A stretch of 64,000 nucleotides of DNA from Alcanivorax sp. (GTDB taxonomy: Bacteria; Pseudomonadota; Gammaproteobacteria; Pseudomonadales; Alcanivoracaceae): positions 1,240,001 to 1,304,000 of the forward strand of contig NZ_CP080267.1 of assembly GCF_019431375.1 (NCBI RefSeq), read 5' to 3'. The position numbers were made by a program, and so were the translations under genes. Shown here in pieces: positions 8,529 through 17,402 of the stretch. Position 1 is the stretch's first letter. The number at the start of each line of letters is the position of its first letter. The notes beneath the pieces were generated by a model. That model did not search any database and was not told the origin of the DNA. It worked only from the letters and a program-made list of their open reading frames with translations.

Positions 8529-10481
8529 TTAGAAGTTAACCGTTACCCCTAACCAATAACGCCGACCATCTTCCACATAGCCGTATTCATCCTCGAAAAT
8601 TTCCTTGTCGGCCAGGTTGTAGATACCGGTGTTCAACTTCGCCTGCGGCGACAACCGGAAGCCTACCCCCGTATCCACCAGGGTATTGGACGGCGCGATG
8701 ATGGCACTGCTGGATGGTCCGGTAGTCGGTTGGCTTTCCTCGCCCCGGTAGCGCACCGTTAGCCAGGGAGAGACGGTATCCGTGGCTTGCCAGTTGGCCT
8801 GCAGGCTGGCCAAGTGTTCAGGCAGCTGATTCAACGGCTCGCCCTTGTATTCCCCGGATTTCTGCTCGGAATCCGTGTAGGTATAGCTCAGGTTCAATGT
8901 CAGCACCCGGTACAGGGTGGTCGACAGGGCCGCCTCCACTCCCTGGGTTACCGCTTCGTCCACGTTGACCCGGTAGGTGGGATCAGAACCGAATTGGTTG
9001 GGGCCATCGGCACAGATATCGACAGGACAAGCAATGCGGGTAATCTTGTCTTCAAAATCGTTATGGAAAACGGTGATGTTGGCCATCAGATCCCGACCCG
9101 CGTTGAAGTACAACCCCAGCTCCTTGTTGAGGGAGGTTTCCGGCTCCAGATCCGGATTGCCATAAATATTGCCACCCCGACTCACCTGCCCCCAATCCGG
9201 GGTGATTTCCCGCAATGAGGGAGAGCGGAAGCCTGTGGACACACCGCCTTTCAGGGTCCAGCGAGGACTGAAGCCCCAGACACCGTAAAGACGCGGGCTG
9301 AAGTGGCTGCCGAAGTTGTCATCGTCATCTATCCGCGCCCCGGCGGTCAGCGAAAAGGTATTGGTAAGCATCCACTCGTCTTCCGCAAACAGCGCATATT
9401 TGGACGCGTCGGTTCGGGTAAGATCGGAAATCTGGTTGGAAGTCTTGTCGGAAAGAGCCTCTTCCATAAAGTCCGCGCCGAGGGTCACCCTATGATCACC
9501 CAGCGGCATCACCAGTGACGATTTGGCAGTAGTATTGGTGATCACCATTTCGCGGCTCTCGTTTTCCGCTTTTTCCCGTTGCACATAGGTGTCGGAGGTA
9601 CCCACCGCCCAGCGCCCGGTATGGCTCAACGAGAAAGCCTCACGAGTACTGCGATTGTCGGAATCGGTACAGCCGCCGCGGCAACCGGTAGCCTGGGCGC
9701 TGTAACCAATCAGAGAACGGCGGCGCTGGTCCACCTGGCTAGCCTCCAGAACAAAGTCGTGATCCTTGCTGGGTGTTACCGACACCTTGGCAGTCAGGTT
9801 CTTCAGGTTTTTTTCTTCAAACCCGTTTTCAAACAGGTCCTCTTCCCGATCCTGAAAACGACCGTAGAGTTGCAACCCCACCAGCCCTTCCTTGAGGGGA
9901 CCACTAAGACTGAAATTACCCTGTTTGATGTCCCCGGAGCGGGAATCATCCTGGATGATGGTATCCAGCTGAACTGAGCCACCCCATTCATCCGCCACCT
10001 TGCGGGTAATGACGTTGATCACCCCGCCAATGGCATCGGACCCGTACAGGGTGGACATGGGGCCGCGCACCACTTCGATCCGCTCGATGCTTTGCAGCGG
10101 CGGCAGCCAGTCCTGCTCGAAACCGGCGCTGCCGTTGGGGCGGGTTTCGCGGGTGGAAACACGCTTGCCGTCCACCAGGATCAGGGTGTAGGACGAGGGC
10201 ATGCCACGCATGACGATATCGGTGCCGCGATCACCGGAGCCGCCACCGGTCACGATGACCCCGGGGATATCCCGCAAGGCATCGGTGGCATCCTTGTAAT
10301 AGCGCTGCTCGATCTGCTCCCGGTTGATCACACTGATGGAAGCCGGCGCATCCTCCACTTGCTGGGCATAGCCCCCGGCAGTCACTGAAATCTGCCCCAG
10401 TTCGTGGCTTTCCTGTTCAGCCCAGGCAATACTGCTGGTCGCCACAAGCACCAAGCCCAAGTTCCCCAAACGCATTCCCAT
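8529..10481 (-). CDS. TonB-dependent iron/siderophore receptor
   Basis: This outer-membrane TonB-dependent receptor has about 650 residues. It has a signal peptide (GLVLVATSSIAWA), then a TonB-box-like ISVTAG. The plug domain follows (DIPGVIVTGGG, RIEVVRGPMSTLYGSDAIGGVINVITR), then a beta-barrel ending in VTVNF with the terminal Phe used for BAM insertion. It resembles CirA/FepA/PfeA-type catecholate receptors, but the ligand is uncertain. The start at 10481 (or 10475) follows a GGAG/AAGG site and removes a 43-residue unlikely leader. A Fur-like box lies about 140 bp upstream and a two-component system is next door. Confidence 0.9.
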   Translation of the reverse strand: MGMRLGNLGLVLVATSSIAWAEQESHELGQISVTAGGYAQQVEDAPASISVINREQIEQRYYKDATDALRDIPGVIVTGGGSGDRGTDIVMRGMPSSYTLILVDGKRVSTRETRPNGSAGFEQDWLPPLQSIERIEVVRGPMSTLYGSDAIGGVINVITRKVADEWGGSVQLDTIIQDDSRSGDIKQGNFSLSGPLKEGLVGLQLYGRFQDREEDLFENGFEEKNLKNLTAKVSVTPSKDHDFVLEASQVDQRRRSLIGYSAQATGCRGGCTDSDNRSTREAFSLSHTGRWAVGTSDTYVQREKAENESREMVITNTTAKSSLVMPLGDHRVTLGADFMEEALSDKTSNQISDLTRTDASKYALFAEDEWMLTNTFSLTAGARIDDDDNFGSHFSPRLYGVWGFSPRWTLKGGVSTGFRSPSLREITPDWGQVSRGGNIYGNPDLEPETSLNKELGLYFNAGRDLMANITVFHNDFEDKITRIACPVDICADGPNQFGSDPTYRVNVDEAVTQGVEAALSTTLYRVLTLNLSYTYTDSEQKSGEYKGEPLNQLPEHLASLQANWQATDTVSPWLTVRYRGEESQPTTGPSSSAIIAPSNTLVDTGVGFRLSPQAKLNTGIYNLADKEIFEDEYGYVEDGRRYWLGVTVNF

Positions 10482-10621
10482 CTTCCTTATCTCCTCGATG
10501 ACATCGACAACATGGCCGGAGACACAGACTTCCCCTGCCTGGCAGGCAGACACTGATCCCCCGGAGCGCGGCCATAGGGCCGCACCAAGACATGTATGAA
10601 CATGCCTCACGAGACAGGATG

Positions 10622-10640
10622 GTATTGATTCTTATTTGCA
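10622..10640 (-). promoter_or_regulatory. Fur-like box upstream of the TonB receptor
   Basis: Read on the minus strand this is TGCAAATAAGAATCAATAC, close to the common Fur site TGCAAATGAGAATCATTAT. It fits iron repression of the receptor gene. Confidence 0.65.
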
Positions 10641-10659
10641 TATAAAGCAGATTTACAAA

Positions 10660-12003
10660 CTATACAGCCGCCTGCAGGCGCAGATGGACCCGCAGTCCGG
10701 GGCAAACATTTTCTGCCCACAGCTCGCCGCCAAGGCGCTGCACGGAACGGCGGGCAATGCTCAACCCCAACCCGAAACCGCTGTCGGCGGCACGTGCACT
10801 GTCCAGTCGCACGAACGGTGCGAAGATATCCTCCAGCCGATCCGCAGGCACACCCGGCCCCTGGTCAGTGATCCACAGATGCCACCAGCCACCTTCCCGG
10901 ACTCCTGACAGGGAAATCCGTCCCTTCGGCGGGGAATAGCGCACCGCATTGCGCACCAGGTTTTCCAGCACTTGGGCCAGTACATTCAGATTGCCATGCA
11001 CCTGCGCATCCGCGGGAAGATCACAGGGGAAACGGGACCGCTCCCAGCCACTTTCAAAAACGGCGTTGTCGCTCACCACATCCCAGAGGGCCAACAGCGA
11101 GATCGACTCCTGCGCACCCTCTCCGGACTCGGTGTCCTGCCATCCCAGGGTCAGAGCATCGTTGACCAGGGTGCGCATCTGGACCAGCTCACGGGCCACC
11201 CGTTGTCGCAACCCCGGCTCATCCAGATCACTCTCCAATGCCACCGCCAGACGGCTGAGCGGAGTGCGTAACTCGTGGGACATATCGTTGAGAAGCTGGC
11301 GCTGGGTGGCGAGCATGGCCGACACCTGTTCGGCCATGTGATTGAAACTGCGAGCCACATCGCCGAATTCGTCACCACGGTTGCTCAGCGAGGGCTGGAC
11401 CCTGACGTCAGGATCATCCTTGAATTGCTGCACCTGGTGTTGAAGTTCCCGCAGGGGCACGCGCACGCGCCAGAACAGCAGCAGGCCGAGTGCCAGCGCC
11501 ACCAGCGCCGGCAACCCCACCATCAACAGGGATTTCCATATTGGCCAGTCTTGGCCGGGCATATAACGGGGCGGCAGCTGCATCACCAGGCTGCCCTGCT
11601 GCGGCCTCTCGGGAAAAGGCACGCCGAGATAGGGCATGGAGCGATAACGGAAGCTCATGCGCCATTCCAGGCCTCTCTGAAAGCGCAGGCCGGCCCGCTC
11701 CGATTGTGTCAGGGGAGTACCACTGAGAGACTGGTCATCCGGGCTGACCACCATGATGTCACCGGGTTCACGGTCGCCCATGGCAGCAATCCAGTCCGCC
11801 ACCCCTGCTTCACCATTCTGCTGCCAGGCCTGCTCCGCGTCGGCGGCATAACCAAGCATGACGGTTTTCGCCTCGTCGCTGAGCAACAAAGCACGACCGC
11901 TCAGGGTACGGTTGAGCCAGTCGCTGAGCGTCACGGTGCACACCGCCGTCACCATCAGCAGCAATGCCAGCCGCCACAGCAGCGAATGCCGACCCAGCAT
12001 CAC
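10660..12003 (-). CDS. Sensor histidine kinase of an iron-linked two-component system
   Basis: This 447-residue membrane histidine kinase has TM1 at about 8-28, a periplasmic sensor of about 130 residues and TM2 at about 157-178. A HAMP region, an H-box (NDMSHELRTPLSR, His243) and a HATPase domain follow (N-box LENLVRNAVRYS; DQGPGVP; GFGLGLSIAR). It resembles the CpxA/PfeS class. It overlaps the regulator gene by 4 bp, and the pair lies beside a siderophore-type receptor, so a role in inducing that receptor is plausible but unproven. Confidence 0.9.
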   Translation of the reverse strand: MMLGRHSLLWRLALLLMVTAVCTVTLSDWLNRTLSGRALLLSDEAKTVMLGYAADAEQAWQQNGEAGVADWIAAMGDREPGDIMVVSPDDQSLSGTPLTQSERAGLRFQRGLEWRMSFRYRSMPYLGVPFPERPQQGSLVMQLPPRYMPGQDWPIWKSLLMVGLPALVALALGLLLFWRVRVPLRELQHQVQQFKDDPDVRVQPSLSNRGDEFGDVARSFNHMAEQVSAMLATQRQLLNDMSHELRTPLSRLAVALESDLDEPGLRQRVARELVQMRTLVNDALTLGWQDTESGEGAQESISLLALWDVVSDNAVFESGWERSRFPCDLPADAQVHGNLNVLAQVLENLVRNAVRYSPPKGRISLSGVREGGWWHLWITDQGPGVPADRLEDIFAPFVRLDSARAADSGFGLGLSIARRSVQRLGGELWAENVCPGLRVHLRLQAAV

Positions 12004-12710
12004 AGGTGCTCGGTAATCAGGGTATAGCCCTGGCCCCAGACGGTACGCACCGTCGATTCCGGCACCCCCGCATCACGCAGCTTGCGTCGCAGGTGACTCA
12101 CATGCAGGTCCAGGCTGCGGTCATGACGACCACAACCCCGATACAGCACCGTTTGATAAAGGAAAGGCTTGCTCAGCACCTGGTCACGGTGCTCCAGCAA
12201 CACCTGCAACAGGCGAAATTCCGTGGTGGTCAGCCCCAGATCCCGCTGGCGGTAACTCGCGGTCTGAGCCGCCTGTTCCAGAACCAGCCCGCCCACGGAA
12301 TCCGACAGCGTCGCCCGGTGCCGCTCCATGCTGACCCGCCTCAGCACCGCCTCTACACGCACAGCCAGTTCCGCCATGCTGAACGGCTTGGGCAGGTAGT
12401 CGTCGGCCCCGCCGATCAGACCCTGAATTCTGGACTGCTCGTCACCGAGGGCAGAAACCACAATCACCGGCACCAGGCTCCTGTGGCGAAGCTGGCCCAG
12501 CACCTCCAGGCCATTCAGGCCGGGTAACAGGATATCCAGCAATACCAGATCAAAGTTTCCGGAAGCCGCCGCCGCCAATCCCTGGGCGCCATCCGCACAG
12601 AGGGTGGTCTGATAACGGCGCTCCGTCAGAAAATCACGGAGATGAGCGCCGAGTAGCGCATCGTCTTCGATGATCAGCAGGCGGTAGGGGATTTGGGCAA
12701 CGGCATTCAT
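12000..12710 (-). CDS. OmpR-family response regulator
   Basis: A 236-residue response regulator with receiver acidic pocket (IIEDD), phosphoacceptor Asp59 (LVLLDILLPG), Lys in PKPFS, and a C-terminal winged-helix domain (RSLDLHVSHLRRKLRD). The start at 12710 is chosen because the receiver domain begins ten residues later; an upstream Met at 12767 adds 19 unneeded residues. The start codon lies in a perfect 14-bp palindrome next to a Fur-like site. PfeR-like function is likely from context. Confidence 0.9.
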   Translation of the reverse strand: MNAVAQIPYRLLIIEDDALLGAHLRDFLTERRYQTTLCADGAQGLAAAASGNFDLVLLDILLPGLNGLEVLGQLRHRSLVPVIVVSALGDEQSRIQGLIGGADDYLPKPFSMAELAVRVEAVLRRVSMERHRATLSDSVGGLVLEQAAQTASYRQRDLGLTTTEFRLLQVLLEHRDQVLSKPFLYQTVLYRGCGRHDRSLDLHVSHLRRKLRDAGVPESTVRTVWGQGYTLITEHL

Positions 12711-12737
12711 TCGCGAATGATAAGAATTACCATTCGC
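12707..12737. promoter_or_regulatory. Palindromic operator / Fur-like site at the regulator start
   Basis: TCATTCGCGAATGA (12707-12720) is a perfect palindrome covering the start codon. It overlaps a second dyad, GCGAATG-N11-CATTCGC (12713-12737), whose centre ATAAGAATTAC is Fur-like. Three half-sites in a row suggest binding by Fur, by the response regulator itself, or both. Confidence 0.6.
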
Positions 12738-12813
12738 TGAATCCAGCATTATTTGAACCAAATTCAAAAAGTATTCCGTCTTACATTCTTTACAGTCCCC
12801 GCGCCTATTTAAA

Positions 12814-12833
12814 AAGAACCATTCTCATTACCA
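12814..12833 (+). promoter_or_regulatory. Fur-like box upstream of the PepSY gene
   Basis: AAGAACCATTCTCATTACCA matches the ATTCTCATT core of gammaproteobacterial Fur sites and lies about 35 bp before the GTG start, where it could cover the promoter. Confidence 0.55.
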
Positions 12834-12869
12834 TCTCTGGCATCGAAATTTGCCGAGCCCTCCCCCGCT

Positions 12870-13475
12870 GTGAACAAGAAACGCAAAGCCTTCTGGCTGA
12901 AACAGCTCCATCAATGGCACTGGATCACCTCGGCCCTGTGCCTGATCAGCCTGCTGTTGTTCAGCCTCACCGGGATCACCCTGAACCATGCCAGCGCCAT
13001 TCGTGCAGACCCGACGGTACAGGAACAGGAGGCCTCATTGCCCGCACCACTGCGGCAACAGCTCACCCTCAGGCAAGAAGGGCCCCTGCCCATGCCAGTC
13101 CGCGATTGGCTGGATCAGGAGATGCAGATCCGTACCGGTGACAAGAACGCCGAATGGTCTGCCGGGGAAGTCTATCTGGCCCTGCCCCGCCCCGGCGGCG
13201 ATGCCTGGCTGGCCATTGATCTCAATGATGGCAGCGTGCTGGCCGAGCAAACCGACCGGGGCTGGATCGCGTTTTTCAATGACCTGCACAAGGGACGGCA
13301 CACCGGAGCGGCCTGGTCCTGGTTTATCGACATCTTTGCCGTGGCCAGCCTGCTGTTCGCCCTCACTGGCCTGGGGCTGATGATGCTCCACGCCAAACGC
13401 CGCCCGGCCACCTGGCCGGTCACCCTGTCCGGGCTGGTACTGCCGTGGCTGCTGATCGTGGTTTTCATGCATTAA
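12870..13475 (+). CDS. PepSY-associated membrane protein
   Basis: This 201-residue PepSY_TM-type inner-membrane protein starts at GTG. The N-terminal KQLHQWHWITSALCLISLLL is the typical first membrane segment with conserved His/Trp. A periplasmic PepSY-like region follows, and then two C-terminal helices (FIDIFAVASLLFALTGLGLM and LVLPWLLIVVFMH). In related bacteria such proteins accompany siderophore receptors and may reduce or handle ferric complexes. It heads a probable three-gene operon with the DUF2271 and DUF4198 genes and has a Fur-like box upstream. Confidence 0.85.
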   Translation: MNKKRKAFWLKQLHQWHWITSALCLISLLLFSLTGITLNHASAIRADPTVQEQEASLPAPLRQQLTLRQEGPLPMPVRDWLDQEMQIRTGDKNAEWSAGEVYLALPRPGGDAWLAIDLNDGSVLAEQTDRGWIAFFNDLHKGRHTGAAWSWFIDIFAVASLLFALTGLGLMMLHAKRRPATWPVTLSGLVLPWLLIVVFMH

Positions 13476-13488
13476 AAAGGACAGCTCT

Positions 13489-13977
13489 ATGCGTTTATTT
13501 CCCGTCGCACTGTTTTCCCTGCTGGCCAGCTACGCCAGCGCCGACACCTTCCAGGTAGAGGTGGAAGTCCCCCGGCTACGGGTGGCGGAATACCACGCCC
13601 CCTACGTGGCCTTCTGGGTGGAAAGCCCCGACCGCAGCACCATCGTGCCCCTGGGCCTGTGGTACGACGACCAGGAAAAGTGGCTCAAGGATATCCGCCA
13701 GTGGTGGCGGCGCACCGGCCGTGGCCAGCAAAAGCCCTACGACGGCCTCACCGGCGCCACCCGCAGCCCCGGCAAACACTCTGTGGATTTCAGCGAACTG
13801 CAAAGCCTGCAGAAGCTGCCCGAGGGTGACTACCACCTGGTGGTGGAAGCCTCCCGGGAAGTGGGCGGTCGGGAAGTAGTACGCCTGCCATTCCAGTGGC
13901 CGTCACAGAACAACCAGCAACAGCAGATCAACGGTAGCAGTGAGCTGGGCGCCGTCACGCTGACCATCACGCCCTGA
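13489..13977 (+). CDS. DUF2271 domain periplasmic protein
   Basis: This 162-residue protein has a signal peptide (to SYASA, about residue 18). A DUF2271 fold follows, with the marker VAFWVESPDRSTIVPLGLWY (about 41-60), WLKDIRQWWRR and GLTGATRSPG. The biochemical role is unknown. The family is very often next to PepSY and DUF4198 genes in iron-regulated loci, as here (13 bp after the PepSY stop). Confidence 0.85.
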   Translation: MRLFPVALFSLLASYASADTFQVEVEVPRLRVAEYHAPYVAFWVESPDRSTIVPLGLWYDDQEKWLKDIRQWWRRTGRGQQKPYDGLTGATRSPGKHSVDFSELQSLQKLPEGDYHLVVEASREVGGREVVRLPFQWPSQNNQQQQINGSSELGAVTLTITP

Positions 13978-14006
13978 ACACAACAAACACGAAAAGGAGA
14001 AACGCC

Positions 14007-14807
14007 ATGAACATCACGCTAAAACGCATCGGCCTGTTGTCACTGCTGGCAGTGGCCCTGCCGGCCCAGGCTCACAAACTCTGGCTGCTGCCCAGCCATA
14101 CCAGCGTCTCCGAACCCCAGTGGGTCACCGTGGATGCCAGCATTTCCAACGAAATCTTCGGCGTGGAGCGCGCCTACCCACTGGACTACCTGAAAGTGAC
14201 CGATCCCGATGGCCAGGCTGCCACTGTGGAAAATCGACTCGAAGGGCACCGTCGCAGCATCTTCGATGTGAACCTGAACAAGCCCGGCAGCTACCGTATC
14301 GCGGTGGCCAGGCCAGGTTATTTTCTGATGTACCAGGTGGACGGTGAACGTAAACGCGCCCGCGGCATGGATGCGGACAAACTGCTCGCCGAGCTACCCC
14401 AAAATGCCAGCGACGTAACCTTGAGCGAAGTCCACAACCGCCTGGAAACCGTGGTCACCCTGGGCGCCCCGACCACCATCGCCCCCACCGGCAAGGGCAT
14501 GGAACTGGAAATGCTTACCCACCCCAACGACCTGTACGCCGGTGAGACCGCACAATGGCGATTGCTGGTGGACGGCAAGCCGGCATCCGGCGTGGAAATG
14601 GAACTGGTGCCCGGCGGCACCCGCTACCGCGACAGCCAGGACAGCTGGACCGTGACCAGCGACGACAAAGGTCTCCTGTCCATCACCTGGCCGCAAGCCG
14701 GTCGCTACTACCTGGAAGCGGCCAGCAGCGACGACAAGGTCAGCAACCATAAAGCCGACCAGCGCCGGCTGCAGTATCTGGGTACGGTGGAAGTGTTGCC
14801 GATGTGA
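14007..14807 (+). CDS. DUF4198 domain periplasmic protein
   Basis: A 266-residue exported protein: signal peptide ending AQA (about residue 22), then HKLWLLPSHTSV, the hallmark of DUF4198 proteins, which are distantly related to the NikM-type metal-transport component. Two beta-sandwich-like halves are suggested (second from about LEMLTHPNDLYAGE). A strong ribosome-binding site AAAAGGAG precedes it. It closes the PepSY-DUF2271-DUF4198 operon and probably acts in metal handling; the ligand is unknown. Confidence 0.85.
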   Translation: MNITLKRIGLLSLLAVALPAQAHKLWLLPSHTSVSEPQWVTVDASISNEIFGVERAYPLDYLKVTDPDGQAATVENRLEGHRRSIFDVNLNKPGSYRIAVARPGYFLMYQVDGERKRARGMDADKLLAELPQNASDVTLSEVHNRLETVVTLGAPTTIAPTGKGMELEMLTHPNDLYAGETAQWRLLVDGKPASGVEMELVPGGTRYRDSQDSWTVTSDDKGLLSITWPQAGRYYLEAASSDDKVSNHKADQRRLQYLGTVEVLPM

Positions 14808-14987
14808 AAGGCAGCTGTGAGCTACTAGCTGCTAGCTTGGAGTTGTATCGCGGGTGGGGCCGTGCGAAATGAGAACGCCCTGCCCACGACATTACTCCTA
14901 CACTCTTCTACAAGGCCGCTGTAGGAGTGGCTTCGTAGAAATAACGAAACCCCGGGAACTTTCCAAACCTTCCCTTTCCAATCGAGC
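14808..14987. other. Intergenic region with degenerate REP-like sequence
   Basis: Contains AGCTACTAGCTGCTAGCTTGG (degenerate heptads of the AGCT-rich type, at about 14819) and a short REP-like GTAGGAGTGGCTTCGTAG near 14920. No gene seen. Confidence 0.5.
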
Positions 14988-15147
14988 GTAGCTCGTAGCT
15001 CGTAGCTCGTAGCTCGTAGCTCGTAGCTCGTAGCTCGTAGCTCGTAGCTCGTAGCTCGTAGCTCGTAGCTCGTAGCTCGTAGCTCGTAGCTCGTAGCTCG
15101 TAGCTCGTAGCTCGTAGCTCGTAGCTCGTAGCTCGTAGCTCGTAGCT
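14988..15147. repeat. Tandem heptanucleotide repeat, about 23 copies
   Basis: GTAGCTC is repeated without interruption for 160 bp (22.9 units), between the convergent DUF4198 and cyclase genes. The unit is close to the GTAGCTT pairs found near 19940 and 20540. A frame through it on the minus strand would read a seven-residue repeat YELRATS, but this is almost surely not a gene. Confidence 0.97.
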
Positions 15148-15153
15148 ACCCCC

Positions 15154-16698
15154 TCAAACCCGGACTTCGGTCTGCACTTTTTTCGCGGCACGGCCCATCA
15201 TGTCGATGATCTTTTCCCGTTCGCGTTTTTTCAGTTCGGCACTTTTTACGTGCAGGCTGAAGCCCTCCGCTTCGAAGTCCACGTCCACGGTCTTTTCCTG
15301 TTTCAGATCCGTGGCGGATCGGGCCAGGGTCTTGAGGATGGAGTTCTTGTCGAAATTGCGGATGCGCTGCACATCAAGATGGATGCCGAAACCCTGGGTC
15401 TCGGCAGACACGTAACGGTTGCGGGCACCGGCATCCTTCTTCGCGCCCATGGCTTCAAACACCGGGATCGGGCGATTGAAGCCTTTGACCTGAATATCGC
15501 CGATGTTGCGACACTGAATACGGTCTTTCACCAGATCCTGGGTGGCTTCAGAGATCAACACGCCACCAGGACGACAGGCGGATTCCAGGCGACTGGCCAG
15601 ATTCACGTCGGTGCCGAGGATGGTGTAGTCCATGCGGGAATCGGTGCCGAAGTTGCCCACCGTCACATAGCCGGTGTTGATGCCGATGCGGATCTCCATC
15701 TTGTGGTCAATGCCTTCGCGCTTCCAGCGCTGGCGCAGCAATTTCATCTGCTCCTGCATTTCGATGGCCATCATTACACAACGGAAGGCATCTTCCTGGG
15801 CGCCGGCACTTTTCGGGTCACCGAAAAACACCATTACTGCATCACCGATAAACTTGTCGATAGTGCCGCCATGGCGCAGGGCAATGCGGGTCATCTCGCT
15901 GAGATAGGTATTGAGCATGCTGGTCAGGGTTTCCAGCGGCAGCTCTTCGGAAATGGCGCTGAAACCCTTGATGTCGGAGAAGAAAACGGTCAGGCGCTTG
16001 CGGCGGGTTTCCAGCTTGGCATCACGCTTACCGGAAAAGAGCGACCCCCACACCTGCGGCGGCAGATACTTGGCCAGCTTGCGGGACATGTCCACTGCCT
16101 GCTTCTGCTGGCGACGCACGGCATCCTGAGCCTGTTTCAGGTAGCGGGCCTGCAGATGGGCAAAGGCGGAAGATGCACCCACATAGATGCCCAGACCCAG
16201 CAGGGAAATGACAGTCAGCAACACCGGTGACTGCTCCGCCGGCAAGGCGGGAAACCCAAGAATCCAGCCCATCAGCAGCGCGCCGATGGCTGTCATCAGC
16301 AAGTTCAACAACCAGGGTTTCAGGCCGCCGCTGCTCACCGCATTAGCGTGGACAATGATCAGCAGCACCAGCGATGGCACCAGAGCGAAATGCAACAGGG
16401 CGCAGACCAAGCCGATGATCATCGCATCGATCTGCATCAGCAATTGGTGTACCTGCTTCAGCGGACGGTCCTGTTTTTCCGTAAGGTACAGCACTCCCTG
16501 AGCAATCAGCGGATAGGCCAACAGACCCGCTACGCCGAGCATATAAAGCTGTGGGTACAATTCCAGCTTCAGGCCGGCCATGAGAATCATGGCAGCCACC
16601 AGAAAAGCCAGTAAGCGGATGTAATTGGCCTGACGCCGTGCCCGCTCCATGGGACCGATCAGCGGTCGGCGGGCTTTCTTTTTGATTGAACTTGGCAT
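15154..16698 (-). CDS. Membrane class III nucleotidyl cyclase
   Basis: This 514-residue protein has a membrane domain of about six helices (residues 28-185) and a short helical linker. The class III catalytic domain covers about 230-420. The two metal-binding aspartates are in FFSDIKGFS and DKFIGDAVMVFFG, and the transition-state Asn/Arg pair is in DVNLASRLE. The Asp of LGTD favours adenylate over guanylate cyclase activity. The C-terminus (about 90 residues) is not recognised. The stop lies only 6 bp from the heptad repeat. Promoter region shared with the divergent nitroreductase. Confidence 0.9.
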   Translation of the reverse strand: MPSSIKKKARRPLIGPMERARRQANYIRLLAFLVAAMILMAGLKLELYPQLYMLGVAGLLAYPLIAQGVLYLTEKQDRPLKQVHQLLMQIDAMIIGLVCALLHFALVPSLVLLIIVHANAVSSGGLKPWLLNLLMTAIGALLMGWILGFPALPAEQSPVLLTVISLLGLGIYVGASSAFAHLQARYLKQAQDAVRRQQKQAVDMSRKLAKYLPPQVWGSLFSGKRDAKLETRRKRLTVFFSDIKGFSAISEELPLETLTSMLNTYLSEMTRIALRHGGTIDKFIGDAVMVFFGDPKSAGAQEDAFRCVMMAIEMQEQMKLLRQRWKREGIDHKMEIRIGINTGYVTVGNFGTDSRMDYTILGTDVNLASRLESACRPGGVLISEATQDLVKDRIQCRNIGDIQVKGFNRPIPVFEAMGAKKDAGARNRYVSAETQGFGIHLDVQRIRNFDKNSILKTLARSATDLKQEKTVDVDFEAEGFSLHVKSAELKKREREKIIDMMGRAAKKVQTEVRV

Positions 16699-16844
16699 GT
16701 GAACCGATTCACGTGATTTGCGAGAAGCTTATCCGTTTCGGTTCTAAGAAAAAAGACTGGCATGATCAAAGGCAAACAGATAGCGGTGACTGGGAGTTAT
16801 TCTCAAATCGGGCTACCATGGCGCCCCAGTACAAGGAGCCCTGA

Positions 16845-17402
16845 ATGGACACCATTACCGCCCTGACCACCCGTGTTTCCAGCCCACGCCTGGACCAGCC
16901 CGGCCCCAGCGACGAGCAGCTCGACCTGTTGCTGCGCGCCGCCATCCGTGCACCGGACCACGGCCTGCTGCGCCCCTGGCGCTTTATTGTGCTGGAAGGC
17001 GAGCAACGGGAACGGCTCGGTGACATCATGGAAGCCCAGCTACTGGAGGATCAGCCAGAGGCCGACACACGCAGCCGGGAAATCGCTCGCAACAAGGCCC
17101 TGCGCGCGCCCACCATTATCGTGGCAGTGGCGGAAGTCACCGAGAACCACAAGATTCCGGTGTGGGAACAGGTGCTGGCCGTTGGCGCCGCCGTACAGAA
17201 CATGATGGTGGCCGCCTATGAACTGAACCTGGGCGCCATGTGGCGCACTGGAGCCCTGGCCAACTCCGATCTGGCCAAACGCATGCTGGGCTTTGCCCCC
17301 AAGGATCAGGTGGTCGCCTATCTGTATCTGGGCACCCCGGTAGGCAATCTGAAGAACCTGCCGGACGAGTCTCCCGCCGACTTCATCCGTACCCTGCCAT
17401 GA
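16845..17402 (+). CDS. YdjA-like nitroreductase family protein
   Basis: A 185-residue FMN-dependent nitroreductase of the minimal YdjA type. The FMN-binding RAAIRAPDHGLLRPWRF (about 31-47) and GAMWRTGALANS (about 126-137) are present, and the length is the family norm. The physiological substrate is unknown. The stop overlaps the start of the following thioesterase-like gene (ATGA), so the two are co-translated. Confidence 0.88.
   Translation: MDTITALTTRVSSPRLDQPGPSDEQLDLLLRAAIRAPDHGLLRPWRFIVLEGEQRERLGDIMEAQLLEDQPEADTRSREIARNKALRAPTIIVAVAEVTENHKIPVWEQVLAVGAAVQNMMVAAYELNLGAMWRTGALANSDLAKRMLGFAPKDQVVAYLYLGTPVGNLKNLPDESPADFIRTLP

Noticed and set aside
14988..15147. CRISPR array
   Set aside because: The units are 7 bp with no spacers; no other repeat-spacer pattern was found in the window.
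14898..15191. A 97-codon minus-strand frame with repeated YELRATS units
   Set aside because: It only reads through the 7-bp tandem repeat; seven-base units give a seven-residue period in an open frame by chance, and there is no credible start or ribosome site.
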